64,000 nucleotides of DNA from Heliopora coerulea (GCA_030142905.1 JASJOG010000067.1:1240001-1304000); one strand, 5' to 3'; numbered from the stretch's first letter, positions 31,963 through 43,918 are shown. Notes: generated by a model from the sequence alone, not told the origin. A program made the numbers and translations.

Positions 31963-32839
31963 GTAAATTAACGACATAAACACGGTTTGTATCAAGAGCC
32001 CGTAGCCAGTGAAGTTCGCTATCTACTTCGGTTTTTGGGGTGTGTTTTTTTTTTTAAAGAAAAGAAACAATTGTTCAGTTAGCTTTTTATAAACAATAAA
32101 TCGTTCAGATATTTTTGCGAAAATATTAAGCATTATTCTGACGTAGTTGCGCATCGTGCTTTGTCAACTTATCCCCCATTTTGCTATATTGGCGTGGACT
32201 GGGAACTAGGTTCAAAGAAGAGGGACTGGAACCGATTTAACATCACAATTGCACTAATTGCACGAAATTACGGAGCCTCGTTCGTACGGTGAGGATCATC
32301 CTTCTGCCTCACAATCCACTTTATCAAATTTACCTGCTGGTTCTTAAACCTGATGAGAACTCTGCATAAGTATAATCGTTACGGAACGTGATGATAATTT
32401 TATATAAAATGGTGCTGCGATGCTATGGAAAGGGCTGCACATTGCATGACACACGAGGAAATGATAGGGCCCAATGGAAGCCAGGAAATACAAGAATAAT
32501 TGTACTTACTTATTGCTGTCCAAAAATCTTTGAAGACAGTTCATAAGTTCAGTTACTTATACCTTTTTTAACTGTGGTAAGTTTGCTCATTTTCCTTGAT
32601 TATGAAGCTTTCCAAATGAAAATAAACCTTTACAGAAGAGAGACAGTTATTCTGTCTGGGGCTCTGTAGTGATATTTTCAATTTGCTCAGTGATAACAGT
32701 GGAGGAAAATGGTAATGCAGGCAAGCTAGTAGTAATAAATATACGCGAGTATGTATGTATATGAATATGTACATCAGCATGTACATGCTTTTGTATATAT
32801 ATGTATATGTATATGTATATGTTTATGTTTATTTATATT

Positions 32840-32918
<79 letters not shown>

Positions 32919-34595
32919 TTATGTTTATGTATATGTATATATATATGTATATGTATATGTATGTGTAGGTGTATATGGTATATGTTTATGCATGTGTATG
33001 TTTATGTGTATGTATGTTTATGCATGTGTATGTTTATGCATGTTTATACATTGCGAGTTACACAGGAGTATTTTGTGAAACAGGTGGATAATCTGTTGTG
33101 CTCTTACTTTTTAATGCTTTCGCATTCGAAACACAATGGCATCGAAGCCATGTTGGTCCCACATAAAATAAGAAATACTAGACTCTAGAACATATGGAAG
33201 TAGAAAAGGAGTGCTGAGTAGTCAGCTGTTCATCAAATAAAAAAAGCCAAAGGACTGTTTACTGCCAAATATATATTATATATTTGTCAGTAGATAATCC
33301 TTTAGCTTTTTCTAGAATGTTTGGAAGGCTGGCTGCCAATCAAAAATGGTGGACATGGCGCCGTCAGTTTCAATCAGTGCTGTCATCATGTATGCCAGCT
33401 GTAGTCCCTTTGCGGCCTTAAAATGCTAAGTCTTGTTTCGTCCTGCCCTCAAAAATGTTTCTCGGCCGCAAAAAAAGTAACAAATGTCCATTATTGGTAA
33501 AGATTTGGTCAAGAGTAGTATTTCTCAAGAAAAAGGATAAAGTGAGCGGCATATCAGTTTAACAAACTGTCGAAAATACAATTTTAATGCATAAAGAGAG
33601 CATTACTTTACTTACATGTAAACTGAGGTTTTCTTGTCAAACAATTTTGCAATTTTTATTAGTTTTCGGTGATGAGAATTTTCGGAATACCTGATTGGAG
33701 GCTTCTTTAAATGTTTGAAGTTCTAAATTGGCTTGTTTTCACGAGCCATCTCATTTCCGTGGAAAGATGAAACGTGGAAAGATGAAACGCTGATTGAAAC
33801 TGAAGAGGAAAAAGACCGCATGGCGGCCTGAAACTGATGGCCAAAAAAATCCCTAATGTCCAACAATTTTTGGTTCACTTTTTGATCCAATCACATACTG
33901 ACGTCAGCCTTCCGGTTGTAAAAGAGTTAACTAAATTCAAACTCATTTCCCCCGATTTATGTTGTGAACGTTGATGTCATAACTTCTGACACTTGAAATT
34001 CGACTGAAAAAATAGCAAAACCGCATTTATTTCAACCTTTACCCTTGTACGGCAAACCATTAACCTGGTGGAAATGCACCTCTGAGAATGACCTAAATTT
34101 GCGTAGATTCAAGTTGAAATTTCCGTGCCGAGCATTGACGAAATGTTAGTGAAGTTATTTTAAAGTATTTCCGATGATGTAATGTTTATTGGGTCACTTA
34201 GTTGGGAAGATTTAATACAGACTGATATCTTTTTGTCTCAGGTTTTAGTAGAAGTAGCTTTAGGTGAAATATAGTGGTAAATTTTCATCAGTTTTATTAA
34301 TTTATTTTGTCATTCAAGTGTTTGTATGTTCAGCGGAACGTTTGATCTTTGGATTAATCCTTTGTTCGTTTCTTCGTTGTTTTGTTCGACTGATCAACCG
34401 ATCATTCGTTCGTTCGATTGTTCGTTCATCCACTCGCTCATTTGTTTGTTCGTTCGTTTGTTTGTTCGTTTGTTCGCTTGTTTGATGGTTCGCTCGTTCG
34501 TTCGTTCGTTCACTTAAACATCTATCGAAGCACTCAACCGTTGTCTCTCTCTCTCTTTTTCTTTTTTTTAATAATATTTTCTTTCTGTATTCTAG
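31963..34595. other. Intron or spacer between discoidin domains 1 and 2
   Basis: No exon recognised in 2.6 kb. It contains the (TATATG)n microsatellite at 32745-33050 and, just before FA58C-2, a (TTCG/TTTG)n tract at 34385-34515. Confidence 0.5.
32745..33060. repeat. TATATG microsatellite
   Basis: Long hexanucleotide (TATATG)n array of about 150 bases in its pure core (32800-32940), flanked by diverged versions. Open frames through it are translation of the repeat. Confidence 0.95.
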
Positions 34596-35142
34596 ATTGG
34601 GTCGATCCCAGTCCCCTTGGTATGGCAAGTGGTCGAATAACTGACGAACAGTTGAGTGCGTCGTCCAGGTTCATTCGTAATAATGGAGCTGAGAATGCCA
34701 GGTTGACATTATCAGGAGTCTGGAACCCAACTTTAGAAGACCCCAGTCCTTGGCTTCAAGTTGACTTTCTTGAGAATGTCACAGTGAGCGAAATTAGCAC
34801 CCAGGGATCAAAGAACTATAATCAATGGGTAAAAACGTACAATGTTTCCTTCAGTTACGATGGAACGAATTTTCATTTTTGCGAACAGAATGGACAGATC
34901 AAGGTAGGGTCATGAACTCGCGTTCCCACAACTATCTAAACCAGCAAGATACTGTACTTTCCAAACTATGTCTAGTAATTCTAATTCTTTTACTCAACAG
35001 GTATTTCCTGGAAACAATGACAAGATTTCCATCGCCAAGGAAACTGTATCGCCTGCTATCTTCGCTCGCTTTGTCCGCATTCACCCAGTGAGCTGGAATG
35101 GACGTATAGCGATGAGGGTTGAATTTCATGGCTGCTATGCGG
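34596..35142 (+). CDS. FA58C/discoidin domain 2, open frame
   Basis: Exons 34596-34903 and 35001-35142, joined in phase 0. Motifs: SPLGMASGRI, QLSASSRF, PWLQVDFLENVTVSEISTQG, WVKTYNVSFSYDGTNF, then VFPGNNDK, SPAIFARFVRIHP and MRVEFHGCYA. It is the only complete discoidin unit in region B without a stop. However, the N-terminal cysteine of the usual terminal disulphide is replaced by tryptophan (DWVDP instead of DC.DP) while the C-terminal HGC remains. The intron between the halves is only 97 bases. Confidence 0.75.
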
Positions 35143-35279
35143 GTAAGTTGATTAGATGGCGCTCAAAAATAATGAAAGTTGATAAATGAAATGAAGTTTT
35201 AGCTACGTCACTTAGTTCAGCTCGGTTAAAGTAATACACCTACAAGACATAGTGACATTGTCTATGTCAAGAAGGCATC

Positions 35280-35610
35280 CCATCTGAAAAATCTCATCTC
35301 ATCTTTTGTTATTCCATCTCATCCCATCCATCCAAGACATCCTACCCCATCTCATACAATCCCATTTATTCCCATCCTAGTTATCTCATCTCATCCCGTT
35401 TTATTCCATCTCATCCCATCCATCCCTGATCATCCTACCCCATCTCATACAATCCCATTTATTCCCATCCTAGTAATCTCATCTCATCCTATCTTATTTC
35501 ATCTCATTCCGACCCATCCCATCTCATACAGTCACATTTCTTTGTATCCCGGATAATCTCATCTCATCCCATCCTATTCCATCTTATTCTACCACCCCCC
35601 CCCCCCCCCC
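35280..35610. repeat. CATCTCATCCCAT-type repeat
   Basis: Imperfect repeat of CATCTCATCCCATC and TTATTCCATC words, including two long near-identical blocks (about 35325-35395 and 35405-35475), followed by a C homopolymer. Confidence 0.85.
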
Positions 35611-35984
35611 CATTCAAAGTTTATCAAAATATGTCTGACGTCTTTCTGCCAATAGCACCACAGTGGTTTGACCTGAGTAAAATCGTTTGGCATTAGCATG
35701 AGCAAAATCTCAAATGTGAACAGAAGTCGACCTTGGCAGTCTGAGGATTAAACCCTGTGGGGCTCTAATGCAGTTTAGTGGGCACACCTGAATTAATTAG
35801 GTAATCGCAAGTTCAACTCTCCGAAACCTAACCCTAACCCCAAACCCAGACCTAACCCTAAAAGGTCAGCAAAATTGTTTGCGTTAGCCCTAAACTACGC
35901 CCTATGTCTCTAAACTATGTCTCGTGTACCCAAGGTCTGGCTTATCTAGTCCTTATCCTGTCTGTCCTCTTGTTTCCCTCCTAG

Positions 35985-36092
35985 ACAAATGTGCGTCCAA
36001 TCCATGTCAAAATGGTAGAACCTGTCACGACAACGTTGATTCATTTAACTGTATATGTCCACCTGGGTACACTGGAATGCTCTGTGAAACAG
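35985..36092 (+). CDS. EGF-like module 1 of region B
   Basis: One 108-nt phase 1-1 exon: [17 protein letters not shown], then [17 protein letters not shown]. All six cysteines are present in the C..NPC.NG.TC......F.C.CP.G..G..C pattern. No calcium-binding D/N-x-D/N-E consensus at the start. Confidence 0.85.
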
Positions 36093-36124
36093 GTAAATGA
36101 AATATATGAAAATTGTATATTGCG

Positions 36125-36335
36125 TAGACAGTGATAAATAAGGTAAAAAGTTTAAAGGTTGATAACTGCTTGATTGATCACGAAGAATTGCAACGTTTCG
36201 GGCAAAGGCCTTTCGTCATAGAAAGAAAGAAAAGGAAGAACGTTTCTTTCTCTGATGAAGGGTCTTTGCTAGAAACGTTGGAATACCTTGTGATCAGTCA
36301 CGACAGTTATCAACCTTTAAACGTTTTACCTAATT
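36125..36335. repeat. Fold-back element with hammerhead-like cores
   Basis: Arms GTAAAAAGTTTAAAGGTTGA..TAACTG and CAGTTATCAACCTTTAAACG..TTTTAC; inner parts contain inverted copies of a CTGATGAAGGG..GCTAGAAACGTT block. Same family as 18892-19015 and 58725-58896. Confidence 0.75.
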
Positions 36336-36776
36336 CAAATATAGTTCGTCACTCGTAGGAGTAATAAACTGTAAGGTATACCAGCCACATAGTTATGGAT
36401 TTGCCACTAAATTAGACGACTTGCTAATGACCCCTGGGATGTACACTTTTTTCAGTCAAAAGGTTCAACACTTAAAAGTGCAATTCTAGTGAGACGAAGT
36501 AGTGGTCATTGAAATTTCTGTCTTCCATGGGGAAGTATTTTCTTTTATTCGTGTCCTTGATTCTTTCTAAATTCTTCAATCTTTCGTAAGTTTCATAAAC
36601 ATCAACACACAGCAATGCTGGCAGGAATATCCTCTCCCATTTAGTGATTTGTAAACCGGGCCTGCTAGCATGTGTTGTCGGCGACCATACCCAGTAATAA
36701 AGAAATTTTCAACGTAGTTTAATTTTTTGTTGTGTTAAGTACTAGATCAGATAAAGTATTTTTTGCTTAATCCTAG

Positions 36777-37103
36777 ACTGTGTAGATCCAAAACGTCTTG
36801 GTATGGAAAATGGTCAAATTGAGGATAACCAGATCAGAGCTTCCTCTGAGGTTGATGATGGTCACGCAGCAGTTAATGGCAGATTAAACCTGATTAGAGG
36901 GGTTGGTGCTTGGTTGGCTAAGGGTGGAGACCAAAACCCATGGCTTCAAGTTGACTTTCTGGAAAACACGACAGTGACTGCAATTAGCACCCAAGGACGA
37001 CACAATAGTCTTCAATTTGTGAAAAGTTACATGGTTTCCTACAGCAATGATGGAACTAGTTTCAAGTTTTGCAATACAGATTCTTGTAATTCTGGACTGA
37101 AAG
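36777..37103 (+). CDS. FA58C/discoidin domain 3, first half only
   Basis: Reads DCVDPKRLGMENGQIEDNQI, PWLQVDFLENTTVTAISTQG, MVSYSNDGTSFKF. The C-terminal end differs from the other copies: CNTDSCNSGLKG replaces the usual YxxNGQLK. The donor after 37103 is in phase 1 instead of 0, and no second-half exon (VF.GN ... GC) is present. The exon is 327 nt, so it could splice in frame to FA58C-4 or EGF-2. Its missing partner's place is occupied by a minisatellite (37208-37516). Whether a half discoidin can fold is doubtful. Confidence 0.65.
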
Positions 37104-37207
37104 GTAAAGGCAACCAGGTTCATACGTTTACCTACTCAAGCAAAAACGCCCGCTTTGCCTCATACTTTATGTATAAGGTCTGTTCCGAAAGTTGCTTCAT
37201 GTCAAGC

Positions 37208-37516
37208 TGATACAGTGCTGACAAACCAGCTCATCAAAGTGATTTAGTACTCACGAACCAATGTATCAACCTTATACAGTGCTGACTAACTAACATATCA
37301 AACTGATACAGCATTGACAAAATGATATATGAAATAAATACACCACTGACAAGCCAACATATAAAATTGATACAACACTGACAAATCAACATATGAAACT
37401 GATATAGCACCGATAAACCAACATATCACACTAATAGAACACTTACATGCCAACATATCAAACTGATACACCACTGACAAACCAGTGCATCAAAATTATA
37501 CAGTACTGACAAACCC
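37208..37516. repeat. 32-bp minisatellite, about nine units
   Basis: Nine or more consecutive 32-bp units with consensus near ACAAACCAACATATCAAACT followed by GATACAGCACTG. Units are 70-90% alike by eye. It begins within about 100 bases of the end of FA58C-3. Confidence 0.85.
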
Positions 37517-37605
37517 AATGTGTGCAGCAGTTGGTCGATTTGTTAGTGTTTTATCGATAGTCTCCTTGGTGTAAACTTTAAAGATATTTTCCTACGCCGT
37601 TTTAG

Positions 37606-38439
37606 GCTGCGCGAATCCAAAGCCGCTCGGCATGGCAAATTATCAAATTCTAGACTCTCAAATCACTGCTTCTTCGGAGTTCCACAGCAGCCACGGAACT
37701 GCTAATGCTAGATTAAACGGTACTACCATTCCACAAGAATGGGTAGCTGCTTGGGTAGCAAGTCCTGGTGATGCTAATCCTTGGCTTCAAGTTGATTTTA
37801 TTGATAACTAAACGGTGAGTGAAATAAGTACTCAAGGTCGAGACAATGCCGATCAATGGGTGAAAACATACTTAGTGAGCTACAGCCTCGATGGAACCAT
37901 CTTTCAAGAATATGAAGAAAATGGAGTGTTCAAGGTAGATATAAGACCTACTCTTTGCTTAATGTACTCCAATGAATAGCAGTATCTTGTAAACTCTAAA
38001 TCTTAGATGAAAGAAACAGGACAATTACGAAACACTAAAATTTTCACTTTAATTCAAAGTCAGGCTTAACAATGACTTTCGAAATCTCAAATTTTAAAAG
38101 TCGAAATATCACCGTTTCTTATTCGTTTTGTTTCTTTTATGCTAAATCTCGAACTTACAAGGAGTTACAATTCAGAGTTTGTATCATTGTTTTATTTGTA
38201 AAAATTTCCGTTGGTAATGAATTTTTCTTGAAATATTATGCGTTGGAATTTTCAAATTCATATCAATTCTTGTGATAATTCTTTTTCAAATGAAAAGGTA
38301 TTTCGTGGAAACTCTGACAGGAATTCCATCGTCCACCATGTTCTCTCGCCTGTTATTTTTGCTCGCTTTATTCGAATTTACCCTGAAGCCTATAAAGGCC
38401 ATCGGGCAATGAGGGTTGAATTCTATGGCTGTTACGAAG
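37606..38439 (+). pseudogene. FA58C/discoidin domain 4, stop codon in first exon
   Basis: Exons 37606-37934 and 38298-38439. Motifs: CANPKPLGMANYQI, SQITASSEF, PWLQVDFIDN, EISTQGRDNADQWVKTY, then VFRGNSDRNSIVHHVLSPVI and MRVEFYGCYE. A TAA at 37809-37811 interrupts after FIDN, where copies 2, 3 and 5 have a Thr/Val codon. The intron holds a fold-back sequence also found in the intron of FA58C-5, so the two were duplicated together. Confidence 0.75.
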
Positions 38440-38934
38440 GTAAACTGATAATAATAATAGCTGGAAAATTACATAACTGTTTTCATGCTTGTAGTAGTCG
38501 TTGGAAAGAAAAGAGACGTCAGTGAGAGAACAAGTAAGTAGCCAGCGGTCAAACTCCACTTCCCGACATCAGGGGGAGGGTTAAATTTGTTTTGGGAGAC
38601 TCAAATTCTTACAAGGCTGAAGAATCATTCATACTCCAAAGATACCAAAGCAATGAAGTTTGTCTGTTTCGAGGCAATAGCATTTGCACTTCACGGCGTA
38701 TATCTTGTGGTGACGCTTGCTGGGAAGATGACTGCCAGCGAATTGGTGAGGCCACACATATGAAAGAATCCGACACGAGAGAGACCTCTTGGTCCGGCTG
38801 CATGAATCCCGGTAAACATACCCTGGGTGTATATCCCGTCGAATGAACATCGCTGTCCATACAATGAACAGCCGAAATTAAATTTTACCTACCGAATTGT
38901 TTTATTAAATGAATTTTGAGATTGCCCCAAGATA

Positions 38935-39290
38935 AATGGCACGAATCAAATTCGTACGCTCGAAATTCAAAGCTTGTGATTTTTTTTTTCATTAGTGAAA
39001 AAGCATCATGTCAGCTTTGTCATCAATCATTTGAACTTCTTCACCCGTAAAACGTCGTATCAAAGTCCTCATTGGCCAACGTTTTTCCCGCAGAAACATT
39101 GCCTTGGGCATACTTGCTTTAAGCTTCGGATTTTAATGCTGTGGCAACTGTGTAAATTATCAAAGGATAGAATAATAATAGTGCGGTGAAAAGAAACTTT
39201 ATTATGCATAGCTCTTGCATGAGCTAAAGTAGGAGATAAGTTTGTATTACTTACAGTACGCAATTTTGACGGGGAAAATCTGTTCGTGGG
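38935..39290 (-). repeat. Interspersed repeat R1, partial inverted copy
   Basis: The reverse complement shares CCAATGAGGAC, CATTAAAATCCG, GGAAAAACGTTGGCCAATGA and CGTACGAATTTG words with the copies at 22650-23215 and 47640-48175. Confidence 0.55.
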
Positions 39291-39526
39291 TGTAATACGG
39301 TAACATAGTATCGTTATTCAAGTGAGCGGGTTCCTTGTTTTTCAAATAATGAATTTTAAAACCAAGGGAAAAACTCTTCAGAGTTATTTTGCATAGAGAG
39401 TCCTTTTTTGATGAATAATATAGATTATAGTGTAGATTGTGACGTGAGTGTTCTTCTGACCGACAAAACCCGACGAATTATTCTATACAAGCCAACTGTC
39501 ATACTCTTTGTTTTTTAAAGGTGAAG

Positions 39527-39634
39527 ACCAATATGCATTTAATCCGTGCCAAAATGGTGGAACCTGCGACGATTATGTGAATTCCTTCAGGTGCAGCTGT
39601 CCTGCGGGATACTATGGAGAACGTTTTGAAATAG
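39527..39634 (+). pseudogene. EGF-like module 2, two cysteines lost
   Basis: A 108-nt phase 1-1 exon, open, reading [14 protein letters not shown] and [17 protein letters not shown]. The first cysteine (C to Y) and the last (C to F) are replaced compared with EGF-3 at 42298 ([14 protein letters not shown]). Two disulphides would be lost, pointing to relaxed selection. Confidence 0.7.
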
Positions 39635-40310
39635 GTGGTGGAAACTATGTAATCTATTAACTACACATGTCTTATGTATATGATACCTATAGTCCCTTTA
39701 TACAAACCCTAGCTGGCTGTTAACCAGGTTCAAGTTGCTAACCTGGGCTGACGCTTCTGCGACACATTTACCCGAAACCAGGTTAAGAAGGGAAACGCCA
39801 ACCCGGATTGACAAGATTGTCTGAGTTTCTCGTGTCCAGTAGCGTTGTGATTCAAAAAGCAAGTATTTCTCTGCCTTGTCACCACAAACCTGTGTCCTTC
39901 TATTACTCAGACGAAAGGCTTTCGCTCGAAACGTCAATATTTCCCTCATAAGTTTTGGCTTAAGTCTCACCCTTTGGCTTTTTACACAAAGGTTTCCACT
40001 CTTTCCTGGACTACTAGTCTGGGAATCAGACATGCTTTTACTAAGTTTGTTAGCGGTGATTAACTGACGTAATTTTTCTACCACGTTTCAAATGAAGCGC
40101 CATTCAACCAATTAGCAAGGCAGAAATACTAATCTGGAAGATACGAAGACACAATGACGTTTGTTTGCGGTGATTCATTGACGTAGTTTTCAACCAAGTT
40201 TTTAACGAAATGCCTTTCGACCAATTAGCAAGGCTGAAATTGACCACGTGTGTATAGATTCCTTATCTACCATTAATACACGGAAAGAATATTTTCTTTT
40301 CTCACTCTAG

Positions 40311-41157
40311 ATTGCACAAGTCCGAAGCCGCTCGGCATGGCGAGTCACGAAATTCAAGACTCTCAAATCACTGCATCTTCTGAGCTTAACAGCATTCACG
40401 GAGCAACTCATGCTAGAATAAACTTGACCACCATTCCCCAGGTTCGGGTAGCAGCTTGGATAGCAAGGCCTAGTGATGCCAGTCCTTGGCTTCAAGTTGA
40501 CTTTATGGAAAATACTACAGTGATAGAGATCGGCACCTAAGGTAGGGACAACTCCCCACAATGGGTGAAAACATACGCGGTGCGTTACAGCCTCGATGGA
40601 ACCGACTTTAAGCGATACGAAAATAATGGACAGCTCAAGGTAAAAACAAGATAACCCCTTTGTCAACACACTCCATAAATGCTAGAATTTTGAAAATCAA
40701 GTTTTAATTTAAAAGAAAGAAGGCAAATAGAAAACAGTCAGTGATATTTCGTCGTCATTTCAAAGTCGGATTTTTTGACAAATATTGATCAAGACTAACA
40801 AACATTGGAAAATTTTGAGAGAAAAAAAATATCGTTACTTTTCCGTCTAGTTTCGTTTAACTGAAAACTTCAATTTCCAGATGCCATCATTTGGAGTTCA
40901 TTTTATCCCTTATTTCTTCCAATTGTCTGGTTATGATGCCTTCGCTTGACATATAATAACTTGTACTTCTTAAACTCATGCCAGTTCTTGTAATAATTCT
41001 TTTTCCAAACAAAAGGTATTTTCTGGAAACTCTGACAAGAATTCCATCGTCCACCATGTTCTTTCACCAGTTATTTTTGCTCGCTTTATTCGAATTTACC
41101 CTGGAAGCTATGAAGGCCATCGGGCAATGAGGGTTGAATTCTATGGTTGTTATGAAG
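40311..41157 (+). pseudogene. FA58C/discoidin domain 5, stop codon in first exon
   Basis: Exons 40311-40639 and 41016-41157. Motifs: DCTSPKPLGMASHEI, SQITASSEL, PWLQVDFMENTTVIEIGT, then WVKTYAVRYSLDGTDF and NGQLK; second exon VFSGNSDKNSIVHHVLSPVI to MRVEFYGCYE. A TAA at 40538-40540 replaces the CAA (Gln) of the conserved STQGR motif, a single C-to-T change. Very similar to domain 4. Confidence 0.75.
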
Positions 41158-42297
41158 GTAAAGTGATTGTAAGAACAATTGAGACGTTATGTAATTTTTT
41201 CTCGATTACAATAATGAGTATTTCCTTTGGTTTGCTTGAATATCAACTTCCAAGATAAATTTCGGTTTAGTATTGCTACTTTTTGTTAATTTGTCGACTG
41301 GTTATTGCTTTTGGGCGTAACAAAAATCCTAACTAACTTTAATTACATGGCTTGTTCATTACTGATAAGAAGCACGCTAAATATTGGGAATTGATTTCCC
41401 TTGTTCCCTAGTCACCACGTTCCCTAGTAACCATGTTCCTTAGTTAACCATCTTTCGTGTGACCGGAGATCATTCGTTCCCCTCACGCTGACATTTGGAT
41501 TGTGATCAGAACTTGCTGCAATCTTCTTAACGGAACTTGATGTGGTGCTTGATACAGAGCATAAATTTTTAGGTGTGTAACTGTTCTGCGGAGTTCACAG
41601 GAACTCTGCGTTCCGTCAAATTGTGGCGAAGGAAATTGTAGACTTGTATTAATAGCAAAGATCTCTAATTTAAGCTTTAATACATTTTTACGAAACAAAT
41701 TTCCTATTGCGCACGAAGTGATTGGTCACTTACCCTGTTAATATCAGAGTATGCAAACACGGTTAAGACATCACAGGCGTTGCTTGACTCCAGAATTTGT
41801 TCTTGGCGCGAATGGGAGGCTCTGATTGGTTTACGAACTAATGAGGAGAACTTACCATTTGATATTGAAAATAAAGTTCGTCATTCACAATTATTATTGC
41901 TTAGTTCTTTGCTTATTTTATAACTGAAACAGAGACTGTTTTGCTGCGTTTATATAGGCTAATGTAAGCACGAGGAGAGGTTGGGAGAACTCTCAAGTGG
42001 CTGGACTTTAGGTCTCGAGTGTACACACCAGCTTTCGAGTTTTCCCAAGTTTCTTCTCTTGCTTTCCTCTGGCTATATAAACACGGCAAAACAATTTTTA
42101 TTTCTTATAATTATAGTCACTTGTTACTGGACTGTAGGTTTGCTTGGGAGAAACGTCTTGGACCCATAATGGTTAAATCCGAATATTTTCCACTTTAAAG
42201 TTGTGACATTATTATTCTTCCGAAAACGATCGAACCTGAAGACTTATTCCTTTAAATCAAATGTAGTATTCCTTTTGTTTTCTTTTTAACGGTGTAG

Positions 42298-42405
42298 ACC
42301 AATGTGCATCTAGTCCGTGCGAAAATGGTGGAACCTGCAATGATTACGTGAATTCCTTCAGTTGTACTTGCCCGGGAAGGTTCCATGGAGAACATTGTGA
42401 ATTAG
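42298..42405 (+). CDS. EGF-like module 3 of region B
   Basis: One 108-nt phase 1-1 exon with all six cysteines: [34 protein letters not shown]. Nearest relative in the window is the degraded EGF-2. Confidence 0.85.
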
Positions 42406-42469
42406 GTAATAGAAAACACAAACAGATTTTTTCAAAACATCAGCTAGTGATAAACCAGGAGGAAAACGT

Positions 42470-42860
42470 AGCTTTATAATAAAAATTAAGGCCCGGCAGA
42501 GAATTCGTATGACAGCCATAGGTTGAGTGTTTTAAAACATGTTTAATACTAACGTTTTGGTGCGTCTCGCAACGTCATCAGAGTGTGGAAAATTTTTGAC
42601 AAGCGGTCTATATTAGATGCAAACGAGATAAGCTGTCTGCCTGGAAAATAAGAGTGTGTACCAACAGGCGAAAGGATAGACCGAAGAGTAATAAAGATAA
42701 GCTAGCTCATTTGCATGTAATATATAGTGCTTGTTATAAAAATTTTCCACCCTCTGATGATGCTGCGAGACACAACGAAACGTTAGAATTAAACATGTCT
42801 TAAAACACTTCAACCTATGGCTGTCATACGCATTCTCTGCTGGGCCTTAATTTTTATTAT
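42470..42860. repeat. Penelope-derived inverted repeat, arms about 150 bp
   Basis: Left arm words AAAATTAAGGCCCGGCAGAG, ATGACAGCCATAGGTTGA and GTTTTAAAACATG return inverted at about 42790-42855. Just inside each arm is a CTGATGAxG..GCGAGAC..CGAAACGTTAG hammerhead-like core, facing inward-outward symmetrically (about 42552-42585 minus, 42752-42788 plus). Confidence 0.75.
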
Positions 42861-43810
42861 AAATAGGTTTTCATAAAAATGAAGAACTGTAGCATGAACC
42901 GGAAATCTGTTTGTAGCTGTTGTTTGCCAAGCTATCTTAAGGCTTGTTCACACAAGCGATTTTAGTTGCGATTTGTACTGCAATTTTTTTCGGGTAGCTG
43001 CAACTTGAAACCTCCTGTGCAAATTAAAACCTCCCGGCAATTTCATTGCGATCTTTCCAAATACGTTCGAATTTACTGGCAATATTCTTGAGAAATCCAA
43101 CCAAGTATTTGCTATACCAACAACCAACAGGCTGTTCTTTTCTCCATAGTTGGTAGAGGTGGAACAGAAGAGTCTAAATGGAAAAAGTCCCACTAAGGAA
43201 ACATACCAACCTGTTTTTTGCTTATCTGATGTGCTTATCTGATGCCAATCAGAAGAGAGAAATTTTGTTTATGTGTATTATTAGTATAGGCAATGGCATG
43301 GTTACGAGTGGGTGTTTTTCGGGATTTCACGAGAATTCATACTATAAAGCAAGAGGAAAACTCTGAAAAACAACATCTTGCAGACTTAAGATTTAAGTTA
43401 AAACAAGACGAATGTGGAAGGTAATATTTCGACCTTATTTCAAAGTTAAAGTGAGATTTGCAAATGACTAAAGTCAAAATATTATCGTTTTCATTCGTCT
43501 TGTTTTTACATAAATCTTAGATCTGTAAGATGTTGTTCTTGTGAGTTTGTTTCTTATTTAATTTCTTAAAATGGTCAGCTGTTAATGACAAATCATGCTA
43601 TTGCCAATTAATAGTATACGTGAAGAACGTAACACAATCCCAAAAGAAAGTAATTCAATGCCGAAAAAGGTAATTTAGTAGTAATTACAATATTACCTTT
43701 TCTCAGAACTCTGTTGATTTGGAATTGCGCTGCTCTTAGCCAACCAAAATCGAGAAATTTTTCCATGTATATTATTAATATAGTTACTCTACGTTTGTTT
43801 TTTTCTTTAG

Positions 43811-43918
43811 ACCTATGTGCTTCTAATCCCTGCCACAATGGCGGGACCTGCGTGGGTAACGTGAACTCCTTCAACTGCACTTGCCCTGCGGCTTACAATG
43901 GAACTTTCTGTGAAACAG
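43811..43918 (+). CDS. EGF-like module 4 of region B
   Basis: One 108-nt phase 1-1 exon with six cysteines: [34 protein letters not shown]. It contains two potential N-glycosylation sites (NCT, NGT). Confidence 0.85.

Noticed and set aside
32751..33188. 145-codon Ile/Cys/Tyr-rich open frame
   Set aside because: Translation of the TATATG hexanucleotide repeat.
37208..37516. Regularly spaced 32-bp repeats resembling a CRISPR array
   Set aside because: Units are contiguous with no unique spacers, in a eukaryotic intron; it is a minisatellite.
38592..38860. Overlapping 84-, 83- and 73-codon open frames on both strands
   Set aside because: Cys-rich by eye but no recognisable module, no splice-site context matching the neighbouring phase 1-1 exons, and no counterpart in the duplicated cassette at 41157-42297.
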